Below, piece after piece: positions 49,155 through 57,435 of a stretch of 64,000 nucleotides of DNA; within the stretch, counting starts at the first letter, position 1; each line of letters starts with the position of its first letter. The stretch is from NCBI RefSeq assembly GCF_004345365.1, contig NZ_SLVF01000004.1:1-64000 (forward strand). Reading direction: 5' to 3'. The notes below the pieces were generated by a model. It was not told the origin of the DNA. It did not search any database and was given only the letters and a program-made list of their open reading frames with translations. Source of the stretch: Kribbella sp. VKM Ac-2568. Lineage in GTDB: Bacteria; Actinomycetota; Actinomycetes; Propionibacteriales; Kribbellaceae. The position numbers and the translations under genes were made by a program.

Positions 49155-49841
49155 ATGTCCAAGAAATTCGTCCTGCGCGCTGCCGCGATCACCGCGGCGT
49201 CCGCGCTCGTCTTCGTCGGAGCGGCGAACTCGGCTTCGGCGCACGTCACGGTGTCGTCGCCGGACGCGAAGCCCGGCGGCTACGCCAAGCTGGTGTTCCG
49301 GGTGCCGAGCGAATCCGACACCGCCAGCACCACCAAGCTCGTCGTCTCGCTGCCCAAGGACCGTCCCTTCAGCAGTGTCGGCGCGCAGGTCAAGGACGGC
49401 TGGCAGGTGGTCAAGACCACGGAGAAGCTGCCCGCGCCGGTCAAGGTCGGCGACGTCACGCTGACCGAGGCGATCACCACCGTCACCTGGACCGCTGCCA
49501 CCGGTGGCGTCCCGCCGAACGACTTCGACGAGTTCGCGCTGTCCGTCGGCAGGATTCCCGAGGGTGTCGACTCACTGAACTTCCCGGCTGTGCAGACCTA
49601 CAGCGACGGCGAGGTGGTCAAGTGGGAGGAGATCGCCAAGGACGGCGCCGACAAGCCCGAACACCCCGCGCCGTCGCTGAAGCTGACCACAGCGATCACG
49701 CCCGTCGCGGCCACCACGGACGTCGAACCTGAAGGTGGGACGGACACGCTGGCCCGCGTCCTCGGCGGCGCCGGGTTGCTGCTCGGCCTGGTTGGGCTCG
49801 GTCTGGGGCTGCGCGCCGGGCGTGGGAAGGCGACGTCGTAA
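49155..49841 (+). CDS. YcnI-family copper-binding protein (DUF1775)
   Basis: 228 residues. The signal peptide ends at NSASA, so the mature protein begins with His (HVTVSSPDA), the copper ligand of YcnI. The fold includes GGYAKLVFRVPSESDTASTT and the aromatic site TTVTWTAATGGVPPNDFDEF. A C-terminal transmembrane helix (VLGGAGLLLGLVGLGLGLRA) anchors it outside the membrane. It is a monohistidine-brace Cu(II) protein encoded with CopC and CopD, as usual. Confidence 0.88.
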   Translation: MSKKFVLRAAAITAASALVFVGAANSASAHVTVSSPDAKPGGYAKLVFRVPSESDTASTTKLVVSLPKDRPFSSVGAQVKDGWQVVKTTEKLPAPVKVGDVTLTEAITTVTWTAATGGVPPNDFDEFALSVGRIPEGVDSLNFPAVQTYSDGEVVKWEEIAKDGADKPEHPAPSLKLTTAITPVAATTDVEPEGGTDTLARVLGGAGLLLGLVGLGLGLRAGRGKATS

Positions 49842-49843
49842 TC

Positions 49844-50356
49844 GTGCGCCGCTTGGTAGCTGTACTGGTGGCGTCGCTGCTCACCCTGGTGGTCTCCACC
49901 GGGGTGGCGGCGGCGCACGCCAAGCTCGAATCGATGACCCCGGCCGACGGGTCCACCCAGGCCGCCCCGCCCACCCAGGTGGTGCTGACCTTCAACGAAC
50001 CGGTCGCCAGCACCGGCGCCGAAGTACAGGTCAAGTCGCCGAGTGGCGCCAACGTGTCCACCGGCCAGCTCACGGTGATCGACAAGTCGGTCACCCAGCC
50101 GGTCGGCGCGATGATCGAGGTCGGCAAGTACACCGTCGACGCCCGGATCGTGTCCGCGGACGGGCACCCGATCACGGTCTCCGCCAGCTTCACGATCACG
50201 CACGCCGGTCATGCCGCCGTACCCGCGCCCACTCCGGCGACCCCGGACAGCGGGTCGAACGCGGTGGTGATCGTCGCGGCGGTGCTGGTGATGCTGGTGG
50301 TCGTCGCACTCTCCGTCGTGATCGTGCGCCGCCGCCCGGGACCCGAATCGTCATGA
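49844..50356 (+). CDS. CopC-family copper-binding protein
   Basis: 170 residues from GTG 49844, two bases after the previous stop. Signal (LVAVLVASLLTLVVSTGVAA) then mature AHAKLESMTPADGSTQAAPP, whose N-terminal His binds Cu(II), with ADGHPITVSASFTI supplying the second His and Asp. A C-terminal helix (VVIVAAVLVMLVVVALSVVI) anchors it. It overlaps copD by four bases. Role: periplasm-side copper uptake or tolerance. Confidence 0.9.
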   Translation: MRRLVAVLVASLLTLVVSTGVAAAHAKLESMTPADGSTQAAPPTQVVLTFNEPVASTGAEVQVKSPSGANVSTGQLTVIDKSVTQPVGAMIEVGKYTVDARIVSADGHPITVSASFTITHAGHAAVPAPTPATPDSGSNAVVIVAAVLVMLVVVALSVVIVRRRPGPESS

Positions 50357-51366
50357 CGGTGGCGACCGGCGCGCGCGTCTCCGGCAAGGTGCTCGCCGCC
50401 GGAGCCGTTGCCGCGGGCCTCGTGGTGATGGTCGTCGCCCTGCTCGCCGCGGGCGGCGCCCCGAAGCCGCTGCCCGCGGGCCTGACCGGAGCCGGTACGC
50501 CGGTGTCGTGGGCCGTCCCCGTACTGCGCCTGCTGGCCGACCTGGCTGCCATCGCGACGGGTGGTGCCGTGCTCGCGGCCGCGGTGTTGCTCCCGGCAAC
50601 AGACGGGAAGCTCGGCGCACAAGGGCTTCGCGCCTGCCAGGACGCCGCCGTGGCCGCGGGCGTGTGGGCGGTCGCGAGCATCGGTGGCCTCCTCGCCACG
50701 GCCACGGTCATCCTCGGGATCCCGATGTCGCAGTTGGCAGCCCGAGCCGGCGACGCGGGGTCGTTGCTTCAGGTCCGGGCGCTCGCGGCGGCGGTCGTCC
50801 TGACCGCCTTGCTGGCGATCGTGTTGAGCGGGTGCCGCACGGTCGCCGTCGCGCGACTGGCCCTCGTGCTGACGGCCGCGGCGCTCACCGGTCCGCTGCT
50901 GACGGGGCACGGCGCGATCGAGCGGACCACCTTCTGGTCGCTCCTCGCGACCGCATCGCTGGTCGTGCATGTCTACGCGGCGACGACCTGGATCGGCGGG
51001 CTCGGCGCACTGCTGCGCTACGGCCGGGACTACCTCAAGGCCATCGAGACCTTCAGCCGGCTGGCCCTGGTCTGCGCCATCTCGATCGGGATCACCGGTC
51101 TGCTGACGGCCGAGATCCACCTCGGCGGCCACCAGGACGGCTGGGGCCTGATCACCCAGTGGGTGACCACCGGGTACGGCGCGCTCGTGTTCGCCAAGAC
51201 CTTCGCCTTCGCCCTGCTGGTCTGGATCGGCTGGTGGCACCGCCGCGCCACCCTCCCCGCACTCGCCGCGAACCAGCCGGCCGCCTTCTGGCGCCTCGCG
51301 GCCGGAGAACTCGTCCTGATGTGCGCCACCGTCGGCCTGGCCGTCGCCCTCTCGCGCACCCCGTGA
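50353..51366 (+). CDS. CopD-family copper transporter
   Basis: 337 residues from ATG 50353 (ATGA overlap with copC). About eight hydrophobic helices; CopD-domain pattern VVHVYAATTWIGGLGALLRY carries the conserved His and Trp-Ile-Gly-Gly, and GALVFAKTFAFALLVWIGWW follows. It works with CopC to import copper. This closes the copper operon; the MarR gene follows after its own promoter. Confidence 0.85.
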   Translation: MTVATGARVSGKVLAAGAVAAGLVVMVVALLAAGGAPKPLPAGLTGAGTPVSWAVPVLRLLADLAAIATGGAVLAAAVLLPATDGKLGAQGLRACQDAAVAAGVWAVASIGGLLATATVILGIPMSQLAARAGDAGSLLQVRALAAAVVLTALLAIVLSGCRTVAVARLALVLTAAALTGPLLTGHGAIERTTFWSLLATASLVVHVYAATTWIGGLGALLRYGRDYLKAIETFSRLALVCAISIGITGLLTAEIHLGGHQDGWGLITQWVTTGYGALVFAKTFAFALLVWIGWWHRRATLPALAANQPAAFWRLAAGELVLMCATVGLAVALSRTP

Positions 51367-51397
51367 AACCTGATCGGACCGCCACGGCTCGGCTCGG

Positions 51398-51407
51398 TGA
51401 CATGTCA
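51398..51407. promoter_or_regulatory. Palindromic MarR operator upstream of marR gene
   Basis: TGACATGTCA is a perfect 10-bp palindrome 24 bases before the MarR start. Near copies (TGACGTGTCA, TGACACATCA) precede the next gene, so this is probably the repressor's own site. Confidence 0.6.
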
Positions 51408-51430
51408 ACAGGTGTACGTATCATGGACGG

Positions 51431-51931
51431 ATGACGGACACGCGGTGGCTGGATGCGCGCGAGGCGCATCTGTGGCAGTCGTACCGTGACACCTATCGCG
51501 AACTGGTCAGTGCGCTGGAGAACAGGCTGATCAGCAACTCCGGTCTGTCCGGAGCCGACTACGCGCTGCTGCACCCGCTGTCGACCGCGGAGAGCGGCGT
51601 ACTGCGGACGCGGGACCTCGGCAAGTCCGTCGGCTGGGAGCGCAGCCGGTTGTCCCACCAGGTCAGCCGGATGGAGAAGCGCGGGCTGGTGGTCAGGGAG
51701 GAGTGTGTCTCGGACGCGCGCGGGTCGATGGTCCGGTTGACGGACGCCGGCCGGGCCGCGATCGAGGCGGCGGCGCCGGACCACGTGGACGCCGTACGGG
51801 CCTATTTCCTGGCGAAGCTGAGCCGTGACGAGCAGGAAGTCCTGACCAAGCTGCTCGACCGGGTGCTGGCCGATCTGCCCGCCCGGGACCTGTGCCGCGA
51901 GGGGCCCACCTCGCCTGCCGGCGGCTGCTGA
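51431..51931 (+). CDS. MarR-family transcriptional regulator
   Basis: 166 residues. The winged helix spans about 50-115: SGADYALLHPLSTAESGVLR, DLGKSVGWERSRLSHQVSRM and GLVVREECVSDARGSMVRLT (wing with the DxR pattern). Dimer helices lie at both ends. The single Cys (EECVSDARG) near the wing and the C-terminal Cys residues could sense oxidants. It likely represses the FMN reductase gene downstream through the shared operator. Confidence 0.88.
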   Translation: MTDTRWLDAREAHLWQSYRDTYRELVSALENRLISNSGLSGADYALLHPLSTAESGVLRTRDLGKSVGWERSRLSHQVSRMEKRGLVVREECVSDARGSMVRLTDAGRAAIEAAAPDHVDAVRAYFLAKLSRDEQEVLTKLLDRVLADLPARDLCREGPTSPAGGC

Positions 51932-51944
51932 CCGGACACTTTGG

Positions 51945-51985
51945 TTGACGTGTCATCTTGAGCTGCTATTTTTGGTGACACATCA
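51945..51985 (+). promoter_or_regulatory. Promoter and operators of the FMN reductase gene
   Basis: A -35-like TTGACG (51945-51950), 16 bases, then a -10-like TATTTT (51967-51972). TGACGTGTCA (51946-51955) overlaps the -35 and TGACACATCA (51976-51985) lies at the likely start of transcription, 30 bp away. Both resemble the palindrome upstream of the MarR gene. Confidence 0.6.
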
Positions 51986-52036
51986 CCATCTTGGTCGCCG
52001 AGCCCCCTCGGACGACCTCCTCCCTGAAGGAAAGAC

Positions 52037-52597
52037 ATGCCTAAGATCGCGATCATCCTCGGTAGCACCCGTCCGGGGCGCAACGGCGAAGCCGTCGCCC
52101 ACTGGGTGCTGGACATCGCCAAGCAGCGCGGCGACGCCGAGTTCGAGCTCGTCGACATCGCCGACTACAAGCTCCCGCACCTCGATGAGGCGATCCCGCC
52201 GTCGATGGGCCAGTACACCCAGCCGCACACGCTGGCCTGGGCGGAGAAGATCGGCTCGTTCGACGGCTTCGTCTTCGTGACTCCCGAGTACAACCACTCG
52301 ACCTCCGGCGCGCTGAAGAACGCCATCGACTTCCTGTTCGCCGAGTGGAACGACAAGGCCGCCGGCTTCGTCAGCTACGGCGCCGTCGGCGGCGCCCGCG
52401 CGGTCGAGCACCTGCGCCTCGTGATGGGTGAGCTGAAGGTCGCCGACGTGCGCAACCAGGTCACCCTCTCGCTGATGACCGACTTCAAGAACTTCAGCGA
52501 GTTCACCCCGGCGGAGTACCAGGAGGGACAGGTCGCCGCGATGCTCGACCAGGTCGTCTCCTGGAGCAACGCGCTGGCCACAGTCCGCGCCGCCTGA
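52037..52597 (+). CDS. NAD(P)H-dependent FMN oxidoreductase
   Basis: A 186-residue flavodoxin-fold enzyme. The FMN phosphate loop is IILGSTRPGRNGEAV; the second FMN site VFVTPEYNHSTSGALKNAID is typical of the NADPH-dependent FMN/azo/quinone reductase group. The C-terminal helix includes EGQVAAMLDQVVSW. It probably reduces quinones or electrophiles in a detoxification response governed by the neighbouring MarR. GGAAAG precedes the start. Confidence 0.88.
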   Translation: MPKIAIILGSTRPGRNGEAVAHWVLDIAKQRGDAEFELVDIADYKLPHLDEAIPPSMGQYTQPHTLAWAEKIGSFDGFVFVTPEYNHSTSGALKNAIDFLFAEWNDKAAGFVSYGAVGGARAVEHLRLVMGELKVADVRNQVTLSLMTDFKNFSEFTPAEYQEGQVAAMLDQVVSWSNALATVRAA

Positions 52598-52777
52598 CCG
52601 AACTTTCACCGGCCCGGGTCCCGCCAGCAGGCGGGCCCCGGGCCGCTGTCAGGTCCAGGGAATGCCGGCGTGACCGCCAGTACCCGGAGGTAGCGGTCGG
52701 TGACACGCCGTTACGGGCGACGGCGCGACTCGGCGTGCCGGAAGAATGATGGGTGTCGTTCAGATGCGCGCTGAATT

Positions 52778-52795
52778 TGACAACGATTTTTATTA
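52778..52795. promoter_or_regulatory. Zur/Fur-like metalloregulator box
   Basis: TGACAACGATTTTTATTA fits the actinobacterial Zur pattern (TGAnAAcGATTTTnATTA) and is strikingly AT-rich in a GC-rich context. It lies 63 bases upstream of a substrate-binding-protein start and ahead of the whole metallophore-like locus. The right half of the dyad is imperfect, so Zur, another Fur-family regulator or chance remains possible. Confidence 0.45.
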
Positions 52796-52857
52796 CCGGC
52801 AGGATTCGAGCCGGCGGAGGGACCTCGCCGGAGCCCATCGCACCGTGCGGAAAACTG

Positions 52858-52947
52858 ATGTCCGAAGCGCTGAACAGACGAAGGTTCCCGGGCCTGGCCG
52901 GCGGTCTGGGCCTGACGGCGATGACGGGCTGCCCGCGGCCTCGGGAT
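52858..52947 (+). pseudogene. ABC substrate-binding lipoprotein, signal peptide only
   Basis: From ATG 52858: MSEALNRRRFPGLAGGLGLT and AMTGC. Twin Arg (RRRF) and a lipobox-like MTGC make a Tat-type lipoprotein signal as in peptide/nickel-binding ABC proteins. After the Cys the sequence jumps, out of frame, to an ATPase C-terminus: a deletion fused the first codons of one gene to the end of another. Confidence 0.5.
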
Positions 52948-53498
52948 CTTGTTGCTCAGTCACGATCTCGACCTGGTGCGCGCGCTCGCCCAGCACGTCG
53001 TAGTACTGGCGGCCGGCCGGGTGATCGAGGCGGGCGGTGTCGAGGTTCTGCCGTCGGCAGCGGACCGCCGGGCCGGGCCGGGAACCACCGGCGGCGCCGA
53101 ACCGTTGCTCCAGGCAATGAACCTGTCCGCGTCGCTTCGAACCCGCGGCCGGGGCCCCGATCCTGCAGGAGGTCGATCTCGCCGTGCCGCCCGGAGGCTT
53201 CCTCGGCGTAGTAGGACGCTCGGGCAGTGGCAAGACCACCCTCGCGCCCTGCCTGGCCGCCCTGGTCTGGATCAGCCATGATCTCGGTCCCGTCGCCGCG
53301 GTCTCCGACCACGTACTGGTGCTCGACGCCGGCCGCGTGGTGGAGCAGGGACCACCGGCCGCGGTGATGACCGAGCCACGCACCGATTTGACCCGGTGGC
53401 TGGTGAGGGCCGCCCGCGTCGGCCGACGACTATCCGAAGAACCCGCACCTCCGCCCGTGCTGACCAGTAGTGCCGACACGAGGAGCGACCCGCGGTGA
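52940..53498 (+). pseudogene. Peptide/nickel-type ABC ATPase remnant with internal deletion
   Basis: The first segment reads LLLSHDLDLVRALAQHVVVL and AAGRVIEAGG, the end of one ATPase domain. After a frame change a second domain starts ILQEVDLAVPPGGFLGVVGR and SGSGKTTLA (Walker A intact). It then jumps directly to LVWISHDLGPVAAVSDHVLV and LDAGRVVEQGPPAAVMTEP. The Q-loop, signature and Walker B between are deleted. This was a fused DppD-DppF-like double ATPase. Its stop overlaps the next start (GTGA). Confidence 0.7.
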
Positions 53499-54556
53499 CC
53501 GATCGATGGCCTGCCCGACTGCACGACCATCTGGCGGAGGCGATCAAGGATCCTGACTCGATCCGGGTCGGCGACGACCTGATCTGCCTGCGGTTCGAGA
53601 CGATGAAGGTGTACTCCGCGCTGGGCGCCGTCCGGCATCTGCTGGAGACGGGCGCCGTCTGTCCAGGGGACACCCTGATCGACAGCTCCAGCGGGATCTA
53701 CGCGCACGCGCTGGCGCTGGCGTGCCACCGGTACGGGATGAAGTGCCACATCGTCGGGTCCACCACGGTCGACCGGACCCTGCAGATCCAGCTCGAGATC
53801 CTCGGCGCGACGGTCGAGCAGGTGCCGTCGTCGAACCACCTGCAGCTCGACCAGAACCTCCGGGTCCGGCGGATCGGCGAGATCCTGCGCGGCAACCCGA
53901 CGTACCACTGGATGCAGCAGTACCACGACGACATCCACTACCTCGGGTACGGCGCGGTCGCGGATCTCGTCGCCGAACTGGTCCCCGCCGGGCCGTTGTG
54001 CCTGGTCGGGGGAGTCGGCACGGGTGCCTCCACCGGCGCGATCGCGGAGTACCTGCGGGGTCGGGGCAGGGACGTGAACCTGGTCGGCGTACAGCCGTTC
54101 GGCAGCATCACCTTCGGCGCCGGGCACACCCAGGACCCGGAGATGATCATCGCGGGCATCGGCAGCTCGATCGAGTTCCGCAACGTGCGGCACGAGCTGT
54201 ACGACCGGCTGCACTGGGTGTCGTTCGACTACGCGATGTCGGCGGCGGTGGACCTGCTCCGGACCTCCGGGGTGTTCGCCGGGCTGTCGGCGGGCGCGGC
54301 GTACCTGTCCGCCCTGTGGGAACACACCTGCGACAGCAGCCGCACGCACGTCTTCCTGGCCGCCGACACCGGCACGCGGTACGTCGAGTCCGCTTTCGCC
54401 CGTCACGCCGAGGCGCGCCCGATGGACACGATGCGCCCTCGCGAGATCGAGTCGCTGGATGAGCTCGCGGTGCCATGGTCGGCGATGACCTGGGACCGGC
54501 GGGAGTCGGCCTGGGCCCAGCGCCGAGAATTCCCATCTGCGACCCCGTCGCATTAA
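53495..54556 (+). CDS. PLP-dependent cysteine-synthase-family enzyme
   Basis: A 353-residue fold-type II PLP enzyme. The PLP lysine is in LRFETMKVYSALGAV (about residue 38), with substrate loop DSSSGIYAHALALACHRYG and PLP phosphate loop GGVGTGASTGAI. This is the beta-replacement family that includes SbnA and similar enzymes of amino-carboxylate metallophore synthesis. GTG 53495 overlaps the ABC remnant. It is followed by a DUF364 protein 10 bases later, suggesting a two-step pathway. Substrates unknown. Confidence 0.75.
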   Translation: MTDRWPARLHDHLAEAIKDPDSIRVGDDLICLRFETMKVYSALGAVRHLLETGAVCPGDTLIDSSSGIYAHALALACHRYGMKCHIVGSTTVDRTLQIQLEILGATVEQVPSSNHLQLDQNLRVRRIGEILRGNPTYHWMQQYHDDIHYLGYGAVADLVAELVPAGPLCLVGGVGTGASTGAIAEYLRGRGRDVNLVGVQPFGSITFGAGHTQDPEMIIAGIGSSIEFRNVRHELYDRLHWVSFDYAMSAAVDLLRTSGVFAGLSAGAAYLSALWEHTCDSSRTHVFLAADTGTRYVESAFARHAEARPMDTMRPREIESLDELAVPWSAMTWDRRESAWAQRREFPSATPSH

Positions 54557-54566
54557 GGTGATCAGC

Positions 54567-55415
54567 ATGCCCACTTCCGTGGCTTCACTCGCTGCCGCTG
54601 TTCTCGCTGGGGAACGTGGGCCGGCGCCCGCTCGACTGAACGTCACCAGTGCGTTCTGGTTGCACCACACCACGCGGCTGCCCGGTGCCGACGTCACCTA
54701 CCAGAACTACTACGTGCTGCTCCGGGTCGGTGAGGTCTTCGGTGCGTGCTCCTTCGAGGCCGGCGAGTTGGACCCGTCCTTCTGTGAGGAGACCTCGGGG
54801 TTGCCGCTGGACAGGCTGATCGCCGATGCGCCTCTGCCGGTTCGGATCGCGGCGCTGGACGCCTACCTGGCCTCGGTCGTGCCGCATCACGCTGCTCCGG
54901 GCGCCGAGGAGGTCGTCCTTCCAGCCGGTACGCCGGACGTCCGGGCGCGGGCGCGTGATGCCGCGGTCGCAGGGCTCCTCGATGTCCGTGACGGGTCGAA
55001 GGTCGGGTTGATCGGGGTGGCGAACCCGCTGGTGGACGCGATAACCGCGCGCGGCGGAACTTGTCTGCCCTGCGACTTCAACCTCCGCCGGACCGCTTCG
55101 GGGTTGCCGGTTTCTCGCGACATGACGGAGGTTATCGATGCTGCCGATGCCGTCGTCGCGACCGGAATGACCTTGAGCAACGGGAGTTTCGACGTCCTCG
55201 TTGATCGTTGCCGTGAGCAAGAGAAGCCGCTGGCGGTCTATGCTCAGACTGGAAGCGCCGTGGTCCGGTCCTTCCTCGGCTCCGGTGTCACTGCCCTGTC
55301 GGCGGAGCCCTTCCCCTTCTCCCAGTTCAGCTCCCGCCCGACAAGCCTCTACCGCTACCGCGAGCGCTCGGTGCCGTCGGCAACGTGTTCGCGTTGGCCG
55401 CGTTCTGTTTGTTGA
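54567..55415 (+). CDS. Rossmann-like DUF364 protein
   Basis: About 282 residues from ATG 54567. An N-terminal DUF4213-like half (LPGADVTYQNYYVLLRVGEV, SFCEETSGLPLDRLI) is followed by a Rossmann-like half with VGLIGVANPLVDAITARGGT and AVVATGMTLSNGSFDVLVD. Proteins of this pair of domains are linked with metal-chelate metabolism, though their reaction is not firmly known. The end (FSQFSSRPTSLYRYRERS) reaches the family's natural terminus, then 12 extra residues from a fused frame. Confidence 0.65.
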   Translation: MPTSVASLAAAVLAGERGPAPARLNVTSAFWLHHTTRLPGADVTYQNYYVLLRVGEVFGACSFEAGELDPSFCEETSGLPLDRLIADAPLPVRIAALDAYLASVVPHHAAPGAEEVVLPAGTPDVRARARDAAVAGLLDVRDGSKVGLIGVANPLVDAITARGGTCLPCDFNLRRTASGLPVSRDMTEVIDAADAVVATGMTLSNGSFDVLVDRCREQEKPLAVYAQTGSAVVRSFLGSGVTALSAEPFPFSQFSSRPTSLYRYRERSVPSATCSRWPRSVC

Positions 55416-55708
55416 TCGGGGCATCGACCTCGATCCTCGGCCCGTCGATCGGAGCCACCGCCGCGGACCGGTTCACCTCCGCCGCGGCGGCCGGCCGGGC
55501 AGCCACCCTGGTCTCGGCGACCACCTCGATGATGGCGATGCTCGCCGCACCCGTCCTCGCAGTACCGGGGTTGCTGTGGGGATGGCGGGGGAACCTGCTC
55601 GCGGCGTCGGTGATCTCCCTCGCCATGTCCGCCGCGTTCTTCTGGCGGGGATCTTCCTGGCCTGGCGAGTCCGGTCAGCGGAGACGAGCGGCGCGGGCGT
55701 TTAGGTAG
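55364..55708 (+). pseudogene. MFS transporter C-terminal remnant
   Basis: The frame ALGAVGNVFALAAFCLLIGA, then STSILGPSIGATAADRFTS and the last two helices (LAAPVLAVPGLLWGWRGNLL, ASVISLAMSAAFFWRG) ends at 55708. It is the final three or four helices of a major-facilitator exporter; about eight helices are missing. It starts inside the end of the DUF364 gene, so a deletion joined the two. It runs into the convergent sigma-factor gene. Confidence 0.6.
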
Positions 55709-56889
55709 CGCTGCTCGGGCGTGCTGGTGGTACGGCGGGCGGCAGTCAGGTAGGCCTCCCGGGCTTCAGCCACGTCGCCTGCGAGTTCGAGGAGATGGGC
55801 CCGAGCGACATCGACGCGGTGGTGCCGCGCCAGGCGAGGATCGGTGGCGGCGTCCTCCACCAGCGACAGCCCCGCACGAGGTCCCTGAACCATGGCGACG
55901 GCCACGGCTCTGTTGAGCAGCGCGACCGGGCTGTCGTCGAACCGGATCAGCAGGTCGTAGAGCGCCAGGATCTGCACCCAGTCCGTGTCTTCCGCCCGGG
56001 CGGCCTCGTCGTGGACAGCGGCGATCGCGGCCTGGAGTTGGTACGGGCCGAGCGCGGTGCGGGTCATCGCCTCTGTGACGAGCGCAGTGCCTTCGGCGAT
56101 CGCGTCCCGGTCCCAGAGAGCCCGGTCCTGCTCGTCCAGCCGGATCAGGTCGCCCGCGTCCGTAGTACGGGCCGCTCGTCTGGCGTGGGTGAGGAGCATC
56201 AGTGCGAGCAGGCCCGCGACCTCGCCGTTGTCCGGCAGCAGGCGGTAGGTCAGCCGGGCCAACCTGATCGCCTCCTCGGCCAGGTCGACCCGCTCGGTGC
56301 TGGTGTAGCCCTCGTTGAAGATCAGGTACAGCACCTGCAGTACAGCGGCCAGCCGCTCGGGCAGCTCGGCCGGAGGCGGCGGCCGGAACGGTACCCCCGA
56401 GTTGCGGATCCCCTGCTTGGCCCGGGTGATCCGCTTCTTCATCGTCTCCTCGGGCACCAACAGGGCCCGCGCGATCTCGTCCGTGGTGAGACCGCCGACC
56501 GCCCGCAACGTCAGGGCGATCTGCGCGGCGCGGTTCAGCGACGGGTGGCAGCACAGGAACAACAAGAGCAACGTGTCGTCGGCGTCCCGCGGTCCAGCGG
56601 CATCCGCGGCCGGTGTAGTCAGCGGGACCTCGACAGCCACGTTGTTCTCGCGCCGCCGCCGGGCTTCCTCGGTGCGCAACTCGTCGGTCAGCCGGCGCGC
56701 GGCGACCGTGATCAGCCAGGCCCGCGGTTGGTCCGGTAGTCCGTCGCGCGGCCATTGCTGGCTGGCCGCGAGCAGCGCTTCCTGTACGGCGTCCTCGCAG
56801 GCGTCGAAGTGTCCGTACCTGCGGACCAGCGCGCCGAGCACCTGCGGCGTGAGTTCCCGCAGCAGGTGCTCGGCGCCGGTATCGAGCAT
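55675..56889 (-). CDS. ECF42-type RNA polymerase sigma factor with C-terminal extension
   Basis: A 404-residue sigma factor. Region 2 (LGALVRRYGHFDACEDAVQE, LITVAARRLTDELRTEEAR) and region 4 (LTLRAVGGLTTDEIARALLV, TMKKRITRAKQGIRNSG) take the first 180 residues. The rest is a helical TPR-like extension (LYLIFNEGYTSTERVDLAEE, LLPDNGEVAGLLALMLLTHA) that is needed for function in ECF42 members. It follows its partner, the YCII/DGPF protein, by two bases. The C-terminal frame overlaps the MFS remnant convergently. Confidence 0.88.
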   Translation of the reverse strand: MLDTGAEHLLRELTPQVLGALVRRYGHFDACEDAVQEALLAASQQWPRDGLPDQPRAWLITVAARRLTDELRTEEARRRRENNVAVEVPLTTPAADAAGPRDADDTLLLLFLCCHPSLNRAAQIALTLRAVGGLTTDEIARALLVPEETMKKRITRAKQGIRNSGVPFRPPPPAELPERLAAVLQVLYLIFNEGYTSTERVDLAEEAIRLARLTYRLLPDNGEVAGLLALMLLTHARRAARTTDAGDLIRLDEQDRALWDRDAIAEGTALVTEAMTRTALGPYQLQAAIAAVHDEAARAEDTDWVQILALYDLLIRFDDSPVALLNRAVAVAMVQGPRAGLSLVEDAATDPRLARHHRVDVARAHLLELAGDVAEAREAYLTAARRTTSTPEQRYLNARAARLR

Positions 56890-56891
56890 GG

Positions 56892-57257
56892 TCAGGAATC
56901 CGCCGAACCGTCCATCAGCGGACGGACCTCGACGATGTCGCCGACCGCGTCGACGATCCGGTGGGCGATCTCGTACGCCCGGTCGGCGCTGACCACGTCG
57001 ACGATGCCGAAGCTGGCGAGCACCTCCTTGACCTCGGCGTACGGGCCGTCGGCCGCGACGGTGCCGGTCGGGGTCTCGCGGATCGTCCGGGTCAGCGACG
57101 GATCACCGAGGCCGGCCGTGTAGACGCCCTCGCCAGTCTCGGCCAGGTCCTTGCCGAGTTGCTCGTAGAAATCGCACGCCTTCTGGAACTCCTCGGGGTC
57201 CCAGGTTCCCTCGACCCAGGTCTGGGCGTTCGTGTAGGCCAGCATGATGAACTTCAT
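56892..57257 (-). CDS. YCII-related (DGPF) partner of the ECF42 sigma factor
   Basis: 121 residues from ATG 57257, behind GGGAG. It opens with MKFIMLAYTNAQTWVEGTW and has the namesake motif VAADGPYAEVKEVLASFGIV (DGPF variant). Such small proteins are encoded with ECF42 sigma factors as here (2-bp gap). Role in signalling is assumed from co-occurrence. Confidence 0.88.
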   Translation of the reverse strand: MKFIMLAYTNAQTWVEGTWDPEEFQKACDFYEQLGKDLAETGEGVYTAGLGDPSLTRTIRETPTGTVAADGPYAEVKEVLASFGIVDVVSADRAYEIAHRIVDAVGDIVEVRPLMDGSADS

Positions 57258-57435
57258 GACGCGCTCCCTTGCCAGTTGATTTGTCCAGTAGTCGGAGCCC
57301 GATCCGCGGCAGGGACAGCTCGGCAGCATCTTTGCGCAGATTTCCTGGCGCCGGAATCTCTTCGGGCCGGTGTCCCCGCCGCCCGGGCGGCTCCGACCAG
57401 TGGGTGAAAGGTCCCCACCGACCAAGGAGACGACC

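Noticed and set aside
52795..52822. tRNA-like string CCGGCAGGATTCGAGCC
   Set aside because: Resembles a T-arm complement, but no acceptor or anticodon arm can be built; chance similarity to the tRNA-Arg end.
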